Shown here: positions 46,072-55,688 of the stretch, in pieces
Layout of the letters: every line of letters starts with the position of its first letter
Position numbering within the stretch: position 1 is the stretch's first letter
Origin: Methanobrevibacter millerae
Lineage (GTDB): Archaea > Methanobacteriota > Methanobacteria > Methanobacteriales > Methanobacteriaceae
DNA length: 64,000 bases
Reading direction: 5' to 3'
Assembly (NCBI RefSeq): GCF_001477655.1
Contig: NZ_CP011266.1
Span: 1,906,001 to 1,970,000 of the forward strand
Translations under genes and position numbers: made by a program
Notes under the pieces: model-generated
Database searches by the model: none
Told to the model about the DNA's origin: nothing
Seen by the model: only the letters and a program-made list of their open reading frames with translations

Positions 46072-47061
46072 CTATTTTGTAAGAACATGACCATGATTTT
46101 GAGCTTTTGTTGTTATAACTATACCATCATCGCCAACATAATCTTTAATTTCTTGTACAATATGTTTGTTTGTTTTATCATAAAATGAATAAACTGTAGG
46201 TCCAAAAGAACTCATTCCTACAGCATAAGCACCAATTTCAGTTAATTTTGCCATTAATTTTTTTATATTATCTGACTGAAGTTTTATTTCAATATTCTTA
46301 AATCCTATTGTTTGTATCTTATTAATTATGTTTCCAAAGCAAGGCAAATCTTTTTCAAGTAAAAAAGGTATCATATTCATAAATATCAAATGAGAATATA
46401 ATTCCACTTCATTACGATCAATAGGACAATATTCCTGGAAAATATTTACTTCTTTTTGACCGTTGACACTTACATCAGATTTTAATATGACAAGTAAAAC
46501 TCCCCATTCATCAGGAAATTCATAGCGACCAAACAGTTGTGGGGGACTAGCTTTAGAAGCTGATGAAGGTAAAAAAGATGTCTTTTCCTTTCTGCTGTGA
46601 CCACCATCAACAATGAAACCACCATAATCAAAGGCAAACACACCAATACCCGAAGTTCCGCCACGACCAGTGATTTTACCTAAAGTATAGCCATTAGCTT
46701 CTTGACCAATATGTTCGGTAATAAGTTTTCCAGTGGACAATGCTATTTGAGTTCCAGAACCTAATCCCGAATGAGGAGGATATGCTCGGTCAACTCTAAA
46801 ATAAAATCCTTCATCCACACCATAAAAATCTATGACTTCTTGGGCTGCTTTAGTAATTTTTGTAATGCACTCATTCCGGATAGTTTCATTAAAGTTAAAG
46901 TTTTCGTTAAAATCAACAGTGATTCCTTTTTCAGCAGGTTCACCGAACAATATCAGATTTGGATCTTGGATTGTGAGCCCAATTCCCCCATCTAATCTAC
47001 CATAAGACCCATTCATATCAATCAGACCCAAATGAAGTCTAGAAGGTGATTTAATTAACAT
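46072..47061 (-). CDS. Beta-ribofuranosylaminobenzene 5'-phosphate synthase, copy 2
   Basis: A 329-residue paralogue of the gene at 8068-9057, with SPSRLHLGLIDMNGSYGRLD, HSGLGSGTQIALSTGKL, GRGGTSGIGVFAFDYGGFI and SSFGPTVYSFYDK. The N-terminal SPSRLHLGLIDM is the form seen in characterised methanogen beta-RFAP synthases, so this may be the main enzyme. It is between the Tes-type gene (20 bp upstream) and the aconitase subunit gene (8 bp downstream). Confidence 0.9.
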   Translation of the reverse strand: MLIKSPSRLHLGLIDMNGSYGRLDGGIGLTIQDPNLILFGEPAEKGITVDFNENFNFNETIRNECITKITKAAQEVIDFYGVDEGFYFRVDRAYPPHSGLGSGTQIALSTGKLITEHIGQEANGYTLGKITGRGGTSGIGVFAFDYGGFIVDGGHSRKEKTSFLPSSASKASPPQLFGRYEFPDEWGVLLVILKSDVSVNGQKEVNIFQEYCPIDRNEVELYSHLIFMNMIPFLLEKDLPCFGNIINKIQTIGFKNIEIKLQSDNIKKLMAKLTEIGAYAVGMSSFGPTVYSFYDKTNKHIVQEIKDYVGDDGIVITTKAQNHGHVLTK

Positions 47062-47081
47062 GCATTACAACCTCGGGAAGA

Positions 47082-48587
47082 CTATGCTTTAGATTTTTTC
47101 AAAGGGGTTGAAAACTCTTCTTCAACACCTTCACGATACATTGAATTGAATGTACAGAATGGAATAATTCTACCATCAGGGGTTGCATAATGGATAACAC
47201 ATTTTTTAACCCGGTCTTCATCAAAGTTAAAAGGATCCATAAAATGCATACATGAAATAAGCATTGCATCTTTTGAAAAAGCACCTAAAGCATCATATGA
47301 TCTTTTAGTGAATACATTAAGTAAAATTCTCACAATATCCAAACCTTTCGGAGTTCTGCTTGTATGAACCAATTTTGGAAGAGCTGCAGTAGCACTAGCC
47401 AAAACCCTTTTTTTAATACCAAAACCGCCTTCATTTAATTTATTAGTTAATTCTGTTAATTTTTCAAATAAATCATCAACATCAATGAATCTATTGATAG
47501 GTATTAATTTATCCTTACCTGGACCCTCGGTCTTTTCTCTGAACACATAGGTAGCTATACCACAATGTTGATGACAATTTAATGTAACACTTGGTTTTTC
47601 ACCATCCAATGCACCAATGAAGTTAGCTACTGGTTCAACTGATGAAGGAGGATAAAAATCTGTGGTTTTCACTTCACCATCAGTTTGGTCTTCGATAATC
47701 TTTATAAAGTCAGGAATAGTTATTCTTTGATCTTCAACCTGATCAGCAGGTGTTCTTCCTGCAAATGACACCGGCTGGAAGTTAACACCATAAATATTTT
47801 CATTATGGTCAAATGCAAATTTAATAATTTCCCCAACCTGGTGGTCATTTACCCCTTTAATTAAAGTAGGAACTAATACAACACCTAAATTTGCTTTTCT
47901 ACAATTTTCAATCGCATCCAATTTATATTGAAGCAAATCTCTTCCCCTATTGTTAATATATGGTTCAGGAGTAACACCATCAAATGCTAAATAAACAGTG
48001 TTTAAGCCAGCATCTTTTAATTCCTGAGCCAAATTTTCTTTCATAGCTAATTTTAAACCATTAGTAGCAATTTGAACGTGAGTGAAACCTTCTTCCTTAG
48101 CCATTGCGACCAATTCAACAATATCTTTTCTAACAGTAGGTTCCCCACCAGCATACTGAATAGCAGGAGTTGGATTTGGTTTTAAGTTTCTTAAATTTTT
48201 AAGCATTTGTCTAATTTCATCTTGAGTAGGTTCAAATAAACGACCTGATGCTGCTGCATTAGCAAAACATACAGGACATCTTAAATTACACCTATTAGTA
48301 ACGTCAATTAAGCCCAATACAGTAGAGGTTTCATGTTTAGAACAAAGTCCACAATTAGATGGACAAGGTGCAGTATTTTCTACACAGGGATTTTCTACAG
48401 ATGTAATTGAAGGTTCAAATTTATTTACCCTATTATAATCATCGTCATTACTCCAGTAAGTGTTAATAAACTCCCCATGTTCGTCACAAGTTTTTTTGAT
48501 ATAAACTTTTCCTCCCTCATCATAAACTTCAGCATCAAGAGGTTTACCGCACTCTGGACATAAACTTTTTGTATCCTTTATTTTCAA
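47082..48587 (-). CDS. tes: Tes-type radical SAM enzyme (tetraether lipid synthase, MJ0619 family)
   Basis: I start it at a TTG at 48585-48587, five nt after GGTGA; the upstream ATG would add 8 residues with no such site. The 501-residue product has a cysteine-rich N-terminus (SLCPECGKPLDAEVYDEGGK, PCPSNCGLCSKH), the radical SAM motif NRCNLRCPVCFANAAASGRL, YAGGEPTVRKDI, a middle AFDGVTPEPYINNRG and a C-terminal cysteine region (LISCMHFMDPFNFD). This is the MJ0619/Tes family that joins archaeol chains to make tetraethers; MJ0619 was earlier linked to methanopterin methylation. It is divergent from carS. Confidence 0.85.
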   Translation of the reverse strand: MKIKDTKSLCPECGKPLDAEVYDEGGKVYIKKTCDEHGEFINTYWSNDDDYNRVNKFEPSITSVENPCVENTAPCPSNCGLCSKHETSTVLGLIDVTNRCNLRCPVCFANAAASGRLFEPTQDEIRQMLKNLRNLKPNPTPAIQYAGGEPTVRKDIVELVAMAKEEGFTHVQIATNGLKLAMKENLAQELKDAGLNTVYLAFDGVTPEPYINNRGRDLLQYKLDAIENCRKANLGVVLVPTLIKGVNDHQVGEIIKFAFDHNENIYGVNFQPVSFAGRTPADQVEDQRITIPDFIKIIEDQTDGEVKTTDFYPPSSVEPVANFIGALDGEKPSVTLNCHQHCGIATYVFREKTEGPGKDKLIPINRFIDVDDLFEKLTELTNKLNEGGFGIKKRVLASATAALPKLVHTSRTPKGLDIVRILLNVFTKRSYDALGAFSKDAMLISCMHFMDPFNFDEDRVKKCVIHYATPDGRIIPFCTFNSMYREGVEEEFSTPLKKSKA

Positions 48588-48737
48588 AAAAATCACCTTA
48601 CTAACAAACATAAATCATTAGTATAAATATAATATAAAATTATATAGTTAATATTATATTTAAACTTATTTAAAATTTAAATACTTTAACGATAAAACAA
48701 TATATTATATATTAAACTTTATTGGAGTTAATAAAAA

Positions 48738-49304
48738 ATGAATATTAATTTTACAATGTTGGCTGCATCCTGTATCACCATATTATACTTCTTACTTCCC
48801 GCATACCTATCTAATAGTGGAGGATTAATCTTTGGAGGAGGTAGACCAATCGATGGAGGCAAAACCGATTCAAAAGGCAACCGATGGATTGGAGATGGAG
48901 TAACCTGGAGAGGTTTGATTGGAGGAACCCTTCTTGGAACATTAGTCGGTGCGATACAGGGATACTTCGGACTGGACATTATTTCAGCATTCGGCCCATA
49001 TATAGTAACTCCAATACCAATGGGAGTTATAAATGGAGTAATCATCGGATTTTTACTTGCATTTGGAGCTTTGGTTGGCGATGCAATAGGTAGTTTCTTA
49101 AAAAGAAGAATAGGAATCGGTCGCGGAAAACCAGCGCCAATATTAGATCAGCTTGACTTTTTAGTAGTGGCATTACTGTTTGTTTCATTAGTTGTAAAAT
49201 TAGATTTAGGATTCGTAATAATAGCTATGGTATTAACAGTAATAATTCATTTGATTGCTAATACCGGAGCATATCTGCTTGGAATAAAAGATGTGTGGTA
49301 CTAA
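48738..49304 (+). CDS. carS: CDP-archaeol synthase
   Basis: A 188-residue membrane protein with about five hydrophobic segments and the CarS motifs PAYLSNSGGLIFGGGRPIDG, RWIGDGVTWRGLIGGTLLG, GDAIGSFLKRRIGIGRGKPA and LDQLDFLVVALLF. It activates unsaturated archaetidic acid with CTP during ether-lipid synthesis. It diverges from the Tes-type gene with about 150 bp between starts and overlaps the end of the RNase HI gene by 4 bp. Confidence 0.95.
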   Translation: MNINFTMLAASCITILYFLLPAYLSNSGGLIFGGGRPIDGGKTDSKGNRWIGDGVTWRGLIGGTLLGTLVGAIQGYFGLDIISAFGPYIVTPIPMGVINGVIIGFLLAFGALVGDAIGSFLKRRIGIGRGKPAPILDQLDFLVVALLFVSLVVKLDLGFVIIAMVLTVIIHLIANTGAYLLGIKDVWY

Positions 49305-49855
49305 TCCACATATTTAGATTTTTTACCCAACAAGCCATCATTTTCATCAAAATAAGTTGTTTTATCTGTTTTAAATGCATCCATTTTAGCATCAACTGCT
49401 AATTTATCTGCCTCATCATTATATTTATTTGATGAATGACCTTTTACTTTTATAAAATTTAAGATGCATGAATTATTTCTAATTTCACCCATCAAATCCC
49501 ATATTGATTTGATAATCTTTAAATTTTGAATAGGTTTATTATCAGACTTTTTCCATCCTCTTTTTTGCCAACCCGCAGCCCATTGTGTGAATATATTAAT
49601 ACAATATGCAGAATCAGAAAATATCTCAATAATATCCCCAGATTGTGACTTTAAAAGAAAATCTTTCATTGACGCATACATAGCATACAATTCCATTTCA
49701 TTGTTAGTTGTCAGAGGACATCCTCCAAAACGAATAGAATCCTCACAACCATCAATTAATAATACAAAAGCCCATCCCCCAGCTTCACGAACATATTTGC
49801 CGTTTTCTTGTTTCATAGTGGCTGCGCCATCTGTATAATATGAATACTTGGACAT
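49301..49855 (-). CDS. rnhA: Ribonuclease HI
   Basis: Starting at the ATG at 49855 the product has 184 residues and reads SKYSYYTDGAATMKQENGKY (first Asp), NNEMELYAMYASMKDFL (Glu), EIFSDSAYCINIFTQWAAGW (second Asp) and KVKGHSSNKYNDEADKLAVD (last Asp), giving the full active-site set. It cuts RNA in RNA-DNA hybrids. An upstream in-frame start would run into mfnF. The length is slightly over the usual 150 because of inserts. It is 5 bp behind mfnF. Confidence 0.92.
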   Translation of the reverse strand: MSKYSYYTDGAATMKQENGKYVREAGGWAFVLLIDGCEDSIRFGGCPLTTNNEMELYAMYASMKDFLLKSQSGDIIEIFSDSAYCINIFTQWAAGWQKRGWKKSDNKPIQNLKIIKSIWDLMGEIRNNSCILNFIKVKGHSSNKYNDEADKLAVDAKMDAFKTDKTTYFDENDGLLGKKSKYVD

Positions 49856-49860
49856 GTTAA

Positions 49861-50883
49861 TCAGCCCAGATATTTCTCCATCATGACAGCAGTCCCAACG
49901 GCAGGCGCTACAACACATTGTTCGTCTGTTAAAATATCCCCCATGGATTTAACTTCCAAACCCAAAAGCTCTGCAGCAGGTTTATCCAAAATATCTTTTC
50001 CCAAACCAGTCGTTACAATCAAATCAAGGTCTTGGGCTTCATGAACCTGTTTTAAACCATCAGCAATTTGTTCAATTTGCTTTTGATGAATGAATTTGGA
50101 CATTTCAACAATATCATCCGGTGAAAGCATTTCTAAATCTGCACATACAACACGGGCAATACGTTTAGAGCAATCCCTTTTAGATTTGGATTCACCATCA
50201 AATGTATCGCAAACATAATCATCTTCTGAAATTAAATCCAAAACAGTGTAGACATCAGCAGTTTGAGCAAATAGTTCACTAGCTACACGATACTCTTTCC
50301 CATTTAACTCAACTTTATCCAAAAAACTAGCCAAATTAGTTCTTAAAGTACCAGTATAGACTAATTCACCAGTAGCGGATCTATCAAAATCAGATTTGCC
50401 TATTGCACATTCATTCCCATTTTTAATTGGAATAATGTCAGTTGTAGTACTTCCAGTATCAATAAAAATACAATTGTCTGATATTAATGTTGCAATCTGT
50501 GCTGTAGCTATCCAGTTTGCTGCAGCTGCTTTTAAAGGATTTTTTTCAATTTCTTTTCTAGAAAGCATTCCATCAATACCAACATAAGCTATAGGACAAG
50601 AAAATGTATCTTCACATTTTTTAACAACATCCAAAACTCCATCTTTTTTAGTATCATAGGCATCAACAAGCTCTGCAGTCATTGATATTCCAACAGCGTC
50701 AATTTCAGAAACTGGGCAAATATTCTCAATTAATTCGACTAAAACCTGTGATAAATCATCATTATTACTCCACATAGGAAGATAAGCAAAATCAACTTCA
50801 ATATCTTTTATTTCACCATTTTCAAAGTCCAATACTGCCAAATCAGTATTAGCCCCACCAATGTCAAAACCTGCTATTTTCAT
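49861..50883 (-). CDS. mfnF: Methanofuran biosynthesis protein MfnF (ASKHA-type)
   Basis: The 340-residue product has an actin/hydantoinase-like ATP-binding fold: MKIAGFDIGGANTDLAVLDF, ISMTAELVDAYDTKKDGV, AAANWIATAQIATLISDNC and IFIDTGSTTTDIIPIKNGNE. In methanogens this family (MfnF, once called H4MPT-linked C1 transfer protein) joins the furan and tyramine-glutamate parts of methanofuran. It lies 3 bp behind mfnD, the enzyme that makes the tyramine-glutamate part. Confidence 0.87.
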   Translation of the reverse strand: MKIAGFDIGGANTDLAVLDFENGEIKDIEVDFAYLPMWSNNDDLSQVLVELIENICPVSEIDAVGISMTAELVDAYDTKKDGVLDVVKKCEDTFSCPIAYVGIDGMLSRKEIEKNPLKAAAANWIATAQIATLISDNCIFIDTGSTTTDIIPIKNGNECAIGKSDFDRSATGELVYTGTLRTNLASFLDKVELNGKEYRVASELFAQTADVYTVLDLISEDDYVCDTFDGESKSKRDCSKRIARVVCADLEMLSPDDIVEMSKFIHQKQIEQIADGLKQVHEAQDLDLIVTTGLGKDILDKPAAELLGLEVKSMGDILTDEQCVVAPAVGTAVMMEKYLG

Positions 50884-50886
50884 GTT

Positions 50887-51960
50887 TTAAATTCTCCTAA
50901 TATCTAAATTATCTCCTTGTTTTTTAAATTCGACTTCACCATCAAGAGAAATATCAGTTTCTTCAATATTTCCTTCAATAATAGTTTTTGCCAGATTAAA
51001 ATTGGCTATTTTTCTAAGACCCACATAAGGAGTTGTGAATCTTGAATTTATCTCAAGCACATAAACAGGATAAATATCTTTTTCATCAGCACTTATTATT
51101 AAATCAACACCTACAAAACCATTTAAACCTTCAACTGATTCACACGCTTTTTTAGCAATGCTAAAAGCCTCATCCTTGTATTCACTTTCAAAAGGTAATT
51201 TACCACCAACATAAGTTCCTTTATCATTTTTAAGTTCTACAAATTGCTTATTTAAACTGATTGGTGTTGCTTTTCCATCATGACATATTAAGCTAACGCT
51301 AACATCTGTCCCTTCAATAAATTCCTGAACAATAATTCTGGACTCAGGAGGAAATATTTCTTCCAAATCATAGCCTAAATCTTCAATGTTTTCTATTATG
51401 ACAATATCTTCACAGTCCACACCAATTAACGGCTTGATTATTAATTTTAATGGAGTGAATGGATCTTCAGCCTGCCATTTTTCATGTAAATTTGTAATGG
51501 CTCTTTTCCAATATCCTTTTGAATCTATTTTGAATCTGAAAGTTCTTGGCTGAGTAACAGTATTTGATATTTTTTCATATGTTAAAGACTTGTCTGATGA
51601 AATAAGACATGCTTCACTTGATGAAGTGTAAATAAAGATATCATTTTCCTCTAAAATTTTTGTGATATTATATAAATTATTGTTATTTTCTGCTGCAATG
51701 AAAATAGCCTTATTGAAATTGCAGGCATTATCGTTCAACCAAGAGATAATATCTGTTTCAATTAATATGGGGTTAACATTTTCATACTTTGATATGATAT
51801 TTTCATAGGATTTATTTACAACAACATCCAAATTATAATCGCTTAAATCTTCAATTAATGCAAATAACATTGCTTCCGCTTCAGAAATGATACATTTATC
51901 TTTTTCACCGGAAGCAGTGAAATACTCAAAAACCAATATTGAATCATTCGTAGATATCAT
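50887..51960 (-). CDS. mfnD: Tyramine-L-glutamate ligase (MfnD, ATP-grasp)
   Basis: I choose the ATG at 51960 ([20 protein letters not shown]); a start 6 codons earlier would increase the overlap with wecB from 17 to 35 bp. The 357-residue product is an ATP-grasp ligase with [40 protein letters not shown] and [20 protein letters not shown] followed by [16 protein letters not shown] (metal-binding E and N). It joins glutamate to tyramine in methanofuran synthesis, and the neighbouring mfnF supports that. Confidence 0.88.
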   Translation of the reverse strand: MISTNDSILVFEYFTASGEKDKCIISEAEAMLFALIEDLSDYNLDVVVNKSYENIISKYENVNPILIETDIISWLNDNACNFNKAIFIAAENNNNLYNITKILEENDIFIYTSSSEACLISSDKSLTYEKISNTVTQPRTFRFKIDSKGYWKRAITNLHEKWQAEDPFTPLKLIIKPLIGVDCEDIVIIENIEDLGYDLEEIFPPESRIIVQEFIEGTDVSVSLICHDGKATPISLNKQFVELKNDKGTYVGGKLPFESEYKDEAFSIAKKACESVEGLNGFVGVDLIISADEKDIYPVYVLEINSRFTTPYVGLRKIANFNLAKTIIEGNIEETDISLDGEVEFKKQGDNLDIRRI

Positions 51961-53266
51961 AAGTAACACACATCTCATTAATATTTAATTCATCATTAGG
52001 GAAAAACATTTTTTGTCCATCAAACACCATATGGATTAATGCATTGTTTTTTTCTTCAAATTCTTTAACAGTAATGTCCTCTTTGATTAATGCCATTTTT
52101 CTTTCAAAGGATGCCATTATATCTTCTGGAGCTTCAATGTTAAGCAGTCCCTCATCATAGTATTTTTGAATTGCATCAACAGTTTTTTCGGCAGAATTAC
52201 CTTGTCCATATGGATTTGGTGCATTTCTCATTTTTTCTGCAAATTCTTCATCATTCAATATTTTATTTGCATTTTCAAGAATAACATCCTTATCTGATCC
52301 GACCAAAATGTTTCCACCGGCAGTGACGGTTTCAGGCCTTTCTGTATTGTATCTTAATGTTAATGCAGGAACATCAAGCGTGATTGCCTCTTCCTGAAGG
52401 CCTCCGGAATCAGTTAAAATTAAACTTGATTTAGCAGTTAACTGTAAAAAGTCCAAATAACCTAAAGGTTTAATGATATGAACATGATTCAAATTATTTA
52501 ACTCATCAAACAATCCAAAGTTTTGTAAAGTGTTTTTAGTTCTTGGATGTATTGGAAAAATAATATTCATCTGATTCAGTTCTTTTAAAGCTCCAATAAT
52601 ATTTGTAACTCTGGATTTATCATCAACATTTTCTGCCCTGTGCATAGTTAAAGTTAAAATATTATCCATATTGCCAATGTCCAAATCCGCTAAGGATTTT
52701 TCTTCAAATCCACGTTTTCGAGCAATTTCCAAATGCCTAAAACAGGCATCAACAACAGTGTTTCCAGTTATAAATAGATTTTTTCTTGAAAAACCTTCAG
52801 CCAAAAGATTAATGGCTGACTCTTCAGTAGGAATAAAATACATTGTTGAGACAATATCACAAGCCCTGCGGTTTATCTCTTCTGGCATGGTCATGTCAAA
52901 AGAGCGAAGTCCAGCTTCAACATGTCCAACGGCAATGTGCAGTTTAGAAGCGACAAGAGCACCTGCAAGAACAGCATTGGTGTCTCCTTGGACTAAAACG
53001 ATATCCGGTTTTTCATCCATCAAAACCTCTTCAATACCTTTCATCATCAAACCAGTTTGCTTTCCATGAGAACCTGACCCCACATGAATATTATAATCAG
53101 GAGATGGAATTTCAAGGTCTCTAAAAAAGTTATCAGACATTTCCTTATCATAATGCTGACCCGTGTGAATAAGACACAAATCAATACCACGATTCACAAT
53201 TTCATCAATTATTGGAGCCATTTTAATAATTTCTGGCCTTGTTCCAAGTACAACAGCTATTTTCAT
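51944..53266 (-). CDS. wecB: UDP-N-acetylglucosamine 2-epimerase (non-hydrolysing)
   Basis: The 440-residue product has [20 protein letters not shown] at the start, [65 protein letters not shown] and [20 protein letters not shown], a full WecB fold. It makes UDP-ManNAc for surface sugars. The C-terminus runs some 60 residues beyond the usual 370-380, ending in an extension ([20 protein letters not shown] and more) of unknown role. Its 3' end overlaps mfnD. Confidence 0.92.
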   Translation of the reverse strand: MKIAVVLGTRPEIIKMAPIIDEIVNRGIDLCLIHTGQHYDKEMSDNFFRDLEIPSPDYNIHVGSGSHGKQTGLMMKGIEEVLMDEKPDIVLVQGDTNAVLAGALVASKLHIAVGHVEAGLRSFDMTMPEEINRRACDIVSTMYFIPTEESAINLLAEGFSRKNLFITGNTVVDACFRHLEIARKRGFEEKSLADLDIGNMDNILTLTMHRAENVDDKSRVTNIIGALKELNQMNIIFPIHPRTKNTLQNFGLFDELNNLNHVHIIKPLGYLDFLQLTAKSSLILTDSGGLQEEAITLDVPALTLRYNTERPETVTAGGNILVGSDKDVILENANKILNDEEFAEKMRNAPNPYGQGNSAEKTVDAIQKYYDEGLLNIEAPEDIMASFERKMALIKEDITVKEFEEKNNALIHMVFDGQKMFFPNDELNINEMCVTYDIYE

Positions 53267-53394
53267 AATATCACTTAAATATATTTATATAACATTTAAA
53301 TAATAAAAATTTTTGTTGAAATAAACTTATTATTCAGTAAAAATGAGATATTGGCAATGAAAATAAACCTGTTAAACAGATTATAATAAATGTA

Positions 53395-53582
53395 AAAATA
53401 TATACCCATTTATCTCTACTTTTCTAGATTTTATATCTATTATTAACGGCAGAAAAGCAATTATCGGCAGAAAATATCTTGACGCCCAATATGGTGCTAC
53501 TTACTAACGGACTCCACATTATATAAAAACAATCATTGATTTGTGATAGTCAGCGAAGTAATTTGTTAATATTCATTAACAA
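53395..53582. other. Unexplained spacer with promoter, short repeats and a hairpin
   Basis: Between wecB and the DUF2115 gene (53267-53645) there is no gene I can support. Visible signals are a TATA box on the plus strand (AAAATATATA, 53395-53404), the direct repeat CGGCAGAAAA at 53447-53456 and 53465-53474 (18 bp apart), a G+C-richer patch at about 53445-53520 in a very A+T-rich spacer, and the perfect inverted repeat TTGTTAAT-ATTC-ATTAACAA at 53563-53582. A short plus-strand frame through the patch gives INGRKAIIGRKYLDAQYGAT. It could be an RNA gene or a gene remnant. Confidence 0.4.
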
Positions 53583-53645
53583 TATTATTAAAATAAATGA
53601 ATAAAATATTTTTTATTAATATGAAATTTTTTGAAATTAAAAAAT

Positions 53646-54194
53646 TTAAAAATCCAACTGCTCTGCAATACACATTTTGCAAACAGCATTAGGAGATTCA
53701 AGATTTGCATCCTTAACTGGACAATAAAAAACACCATTTTTCTCTTCAACTTTCAGAGACCCTGGAAATGGAGTGCCAACAGGATGAATCGGCTCTTCCA
53801 AAACAAAAGTGGTGTATAATGATACGATTGCATATATTAATGGGAATTTAGTCTTATGAGTTAATGATTCTGCATCATGGTAGGATTTTAAAGTAGCTAC
53901 TGCATCAATAAACTCTTCCTTATCAATATCATTATCATATATTGCATTATCATTACGTATTTCACGAATGCGACCTAAAAAATATTTGGCATAAACAGCA
54001 TGACTTTTATCTTTGTAATTTTCCTGAACATATTTGCTTTCCTCAATCATTTCAGCGTTCACCTTCATCAAATCAAATACTGAAATTGTAGCCGAATATT
54101 CCTTTAATACTTTCAAAATAGCCTGAGGAGATACTTTTTCCTCAGCAATAGCAACATTTGAAAAATCATTATACATTGCACTGTAACCACTCAT
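53646..54194 (-). CDS. DUF2115 / UPF0305 family protein
   Basis: From the ATG at 54194 (GTGAT 4 nt upstream) the 182-residue product begins MSGYSAMYNDFSNVAIAEEK and has YFLGRIREIRNDNAIYDND, FPLIYAIVSLYTTFVLEEP, HPVGTPFPGSLKVEEKNG and a C-terminal CPVKDANLESPNAVCKMCIA with three cysteines that may bind zinc. It matches the methanogen-specific DUF2115 family of unknown function. It is divergent from the NCS2 permease gene. Confidence 0.82.
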   Translation of the reverse strand: MSGYSAMYNDFSNVAIAEEKVSPQAILKVLKEYSATISVFDLMKVNAEMIEESKYVQENYKDKSHAVYAKYFLGRIREIRNDNAIYDNDIDKEEFIDAVATLKSYHDAESLTHKTKFPLIYAIVSLYTTFVLEEPIHPVGTPFPGSLKVEEKNGVFYCPVKDANLESPNAVCKMCIAEQLDF

Positions 54195-54275
54195 TAATAT
54201 CACTATAAATTACAATTATTCAATTAATATCTAAATCATTAACTTTTATAATATTAATACTATATAAATATTAAT

Positions 54276-54296
54276 ATCGAAATAGACAGTTTCGAT
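54276..54296 (+). promoter_or_regulatory. Inverted repeat in the NCS2 permease promoter/leader
   Basis: ATCGAAA-N7-TTTCGAT (54276-54296) is a perfect 7-bp inverted repeat. It lies about 10-30 bp downstream of a TATA box (TATATAAAT near 54262) and just before the ribosome-binding site GAGAGGA and the ATG at 54308. It spans the expected transcription start, so an operator fits better than an RNA hairpin. Confidence 0.5.
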
Positions 54297-54307
54297 GAGA
54301 GGATTAT

Positions 54308-55645
54308 ATGTTAGACAATTATTTTAATTTTAAGGAAAATGGTACAGATTTTAAAACAGAAATTTTAGCAGGAATTACAACATTTCTTGCAATGGCATAC
54401 ATCCTTGGAGTTAACCCTACAATGTTAGCAGATGGGGGAATGCCAGCGTCAGGAGTGTTTTTTGCAACGGCATTATCCTCAGGAATTGCATGTATCATAA
54501 TGGGTATTGTTTCTAAATATCCTGTGGGACTTGCACCAGGTATGGGATTAAATGCATTATTTACATATACGATAATACTTGAAATGGGAAATACATGGGA
54601 AACTGCCCTGGCAGCGGTATTTGTTTCAAGTATTGTATTTTTAATAATAACTGTTTCAGGTTTGAGGGAAAAAATTTTAAATATTATTCCAAATGATTTG
54701 AAACTAGGTATAGGTGCAGGTATCGGATTTTTCTTGGCTTTCCTTGGACTTAAGAGCTGTGGAATAATCACGTCAGACCCATCAACATTTGTTACAATGG
54801 GATCCCTTTTATATCCACCAGCACTACTTGCATTAATTGGTATATTAATTACATTAATTTTTTATGTACAAAAAGTGCCTGCAGCAGTATTTTTCGGCCT
54901 GCTTGCAACTGCAATAATAGGTTTGATTTTTACATTCCTCGGATTTGGTGCAGGAGATATGTTAATGCCATCCATCCCAAAACAAATCATAACTTTAAAT
55001 ATGGATACAACATTAGTTGGTGGATTTTCAAGAGGATTCGGACAGCTATTTTCAAATATCCCTAATTTAATAATTATGATATTTTCATTAGTATTTGTTA
55101 CATTCTTCGATACAACAGGTACATTAATGACTATTGGAAGACAATGCGGATTTGTCGATGAAGACGGAAATGCCAAAGGAATTGAAAAAGCATTCTTAAG
55201 TGATGCATTAGCTGGAATTATCGGTTCTGTTTGCGGTACAAGTACTGTGACTGCATATGTGGAAAGTGCAACGGGAATCGGCATTGGTGGAAGAACTGGA
55301 TTAACAGCAATAGTTACTGGAATCCTATTCATATTATCAATATTTATCTCCCCATTAATATTATCATTATTTACTTCATCAGTAACTGCAGCGGCATTAG
55401 TTATTGTTGGAATTCTAATGGTTAGTCAGTTAAGGGAAGTAAACTGGAATAGTCTAGTTATAAGTGCATCAGTATTTATGACTATAATAATCATGATATT
55501 AAGTTACTCAATTTCTATTGGTATTGCTTGGGGATTCTTAATATATGCTCTTGGAACAATAGCCAAAGGTAGATATAAAGAAATGGGACTTGGAATTTGG
55601 ATTCTTGCCATAATCTTTTTATTATATCTGTTCTTCGGATTATAG
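54308..55645 (+). CDS. NCS2-family purine permease (AzgA type)
   Basis: A 445-residue protein with about 12-14 membrane segments. It has TFLAMAYILGVNPTMLADGG near the N-terminus, KYPVGLAPGMGLNALFTYTI, GIGFFLAFLGLKSCGI, FFDTTGTLMTIGRQCGFVDE and CGTSTVTAYVESATGIGIGG, the motifs of guanine/hypoxanthine/adenine permeases of the AzgA-like branch. The likely substrate is a nucleobase, taken up with protons. It is one promoter away from the next small exported protein. Confidence 0.92.
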   Translation: MLDNYFNFKENGTDFKTEILAGITTFLAMAYILGVNPTMLADGGMPASGVFFATALSSGIACIIMGIVSKYPVGLAPGMGLNALFTYTIILEMGNTWETALAAVFVSSIVFLIITVSGLREKILNIIPNDLKLGIGAGIGFFLAFLGLKSCGIITSDPSTFVTMGSLLYPPALLALIGILITLIFYVQKVPAAVFFGLLATAIIGLIFTFLGFGAGDMLMPSIPKQIITLNMDTTLVGGFSRGFGQLFSNIPNLIIMIFSLVFVTFFDTTGTLMTIGRQCGFVDEDGNAKGIEKAFLSDALAGIIGSVCGTSTVTAYVESATGIGIGGRTGLTAIVTGILFILSIFISPLILSLFTSSVTAAALVIVGILMVSQLREVNWNSLVISASVFMTIIIMILSYSISIGIAWGFLIYALGTIAKGRYKEMGLGIWILAIIFLLYLFFGL

Positions 55646-55688
55646 TTGTATGATTATTCATACAACTAATTTTTTTAAAGTGGTTAAC

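Noticed and set aside
48728-49045. Minus-strand frame of 105 codons over carS
   Set aside because: Pro-rich antisense shadow of Gly-rich carS.
54319-55332. Two long minus-strand frames inside the NCS2 permease gene
   Set aside because: Pro/Ile/Asn-rich shadow frames opposite a strongly supported gene.
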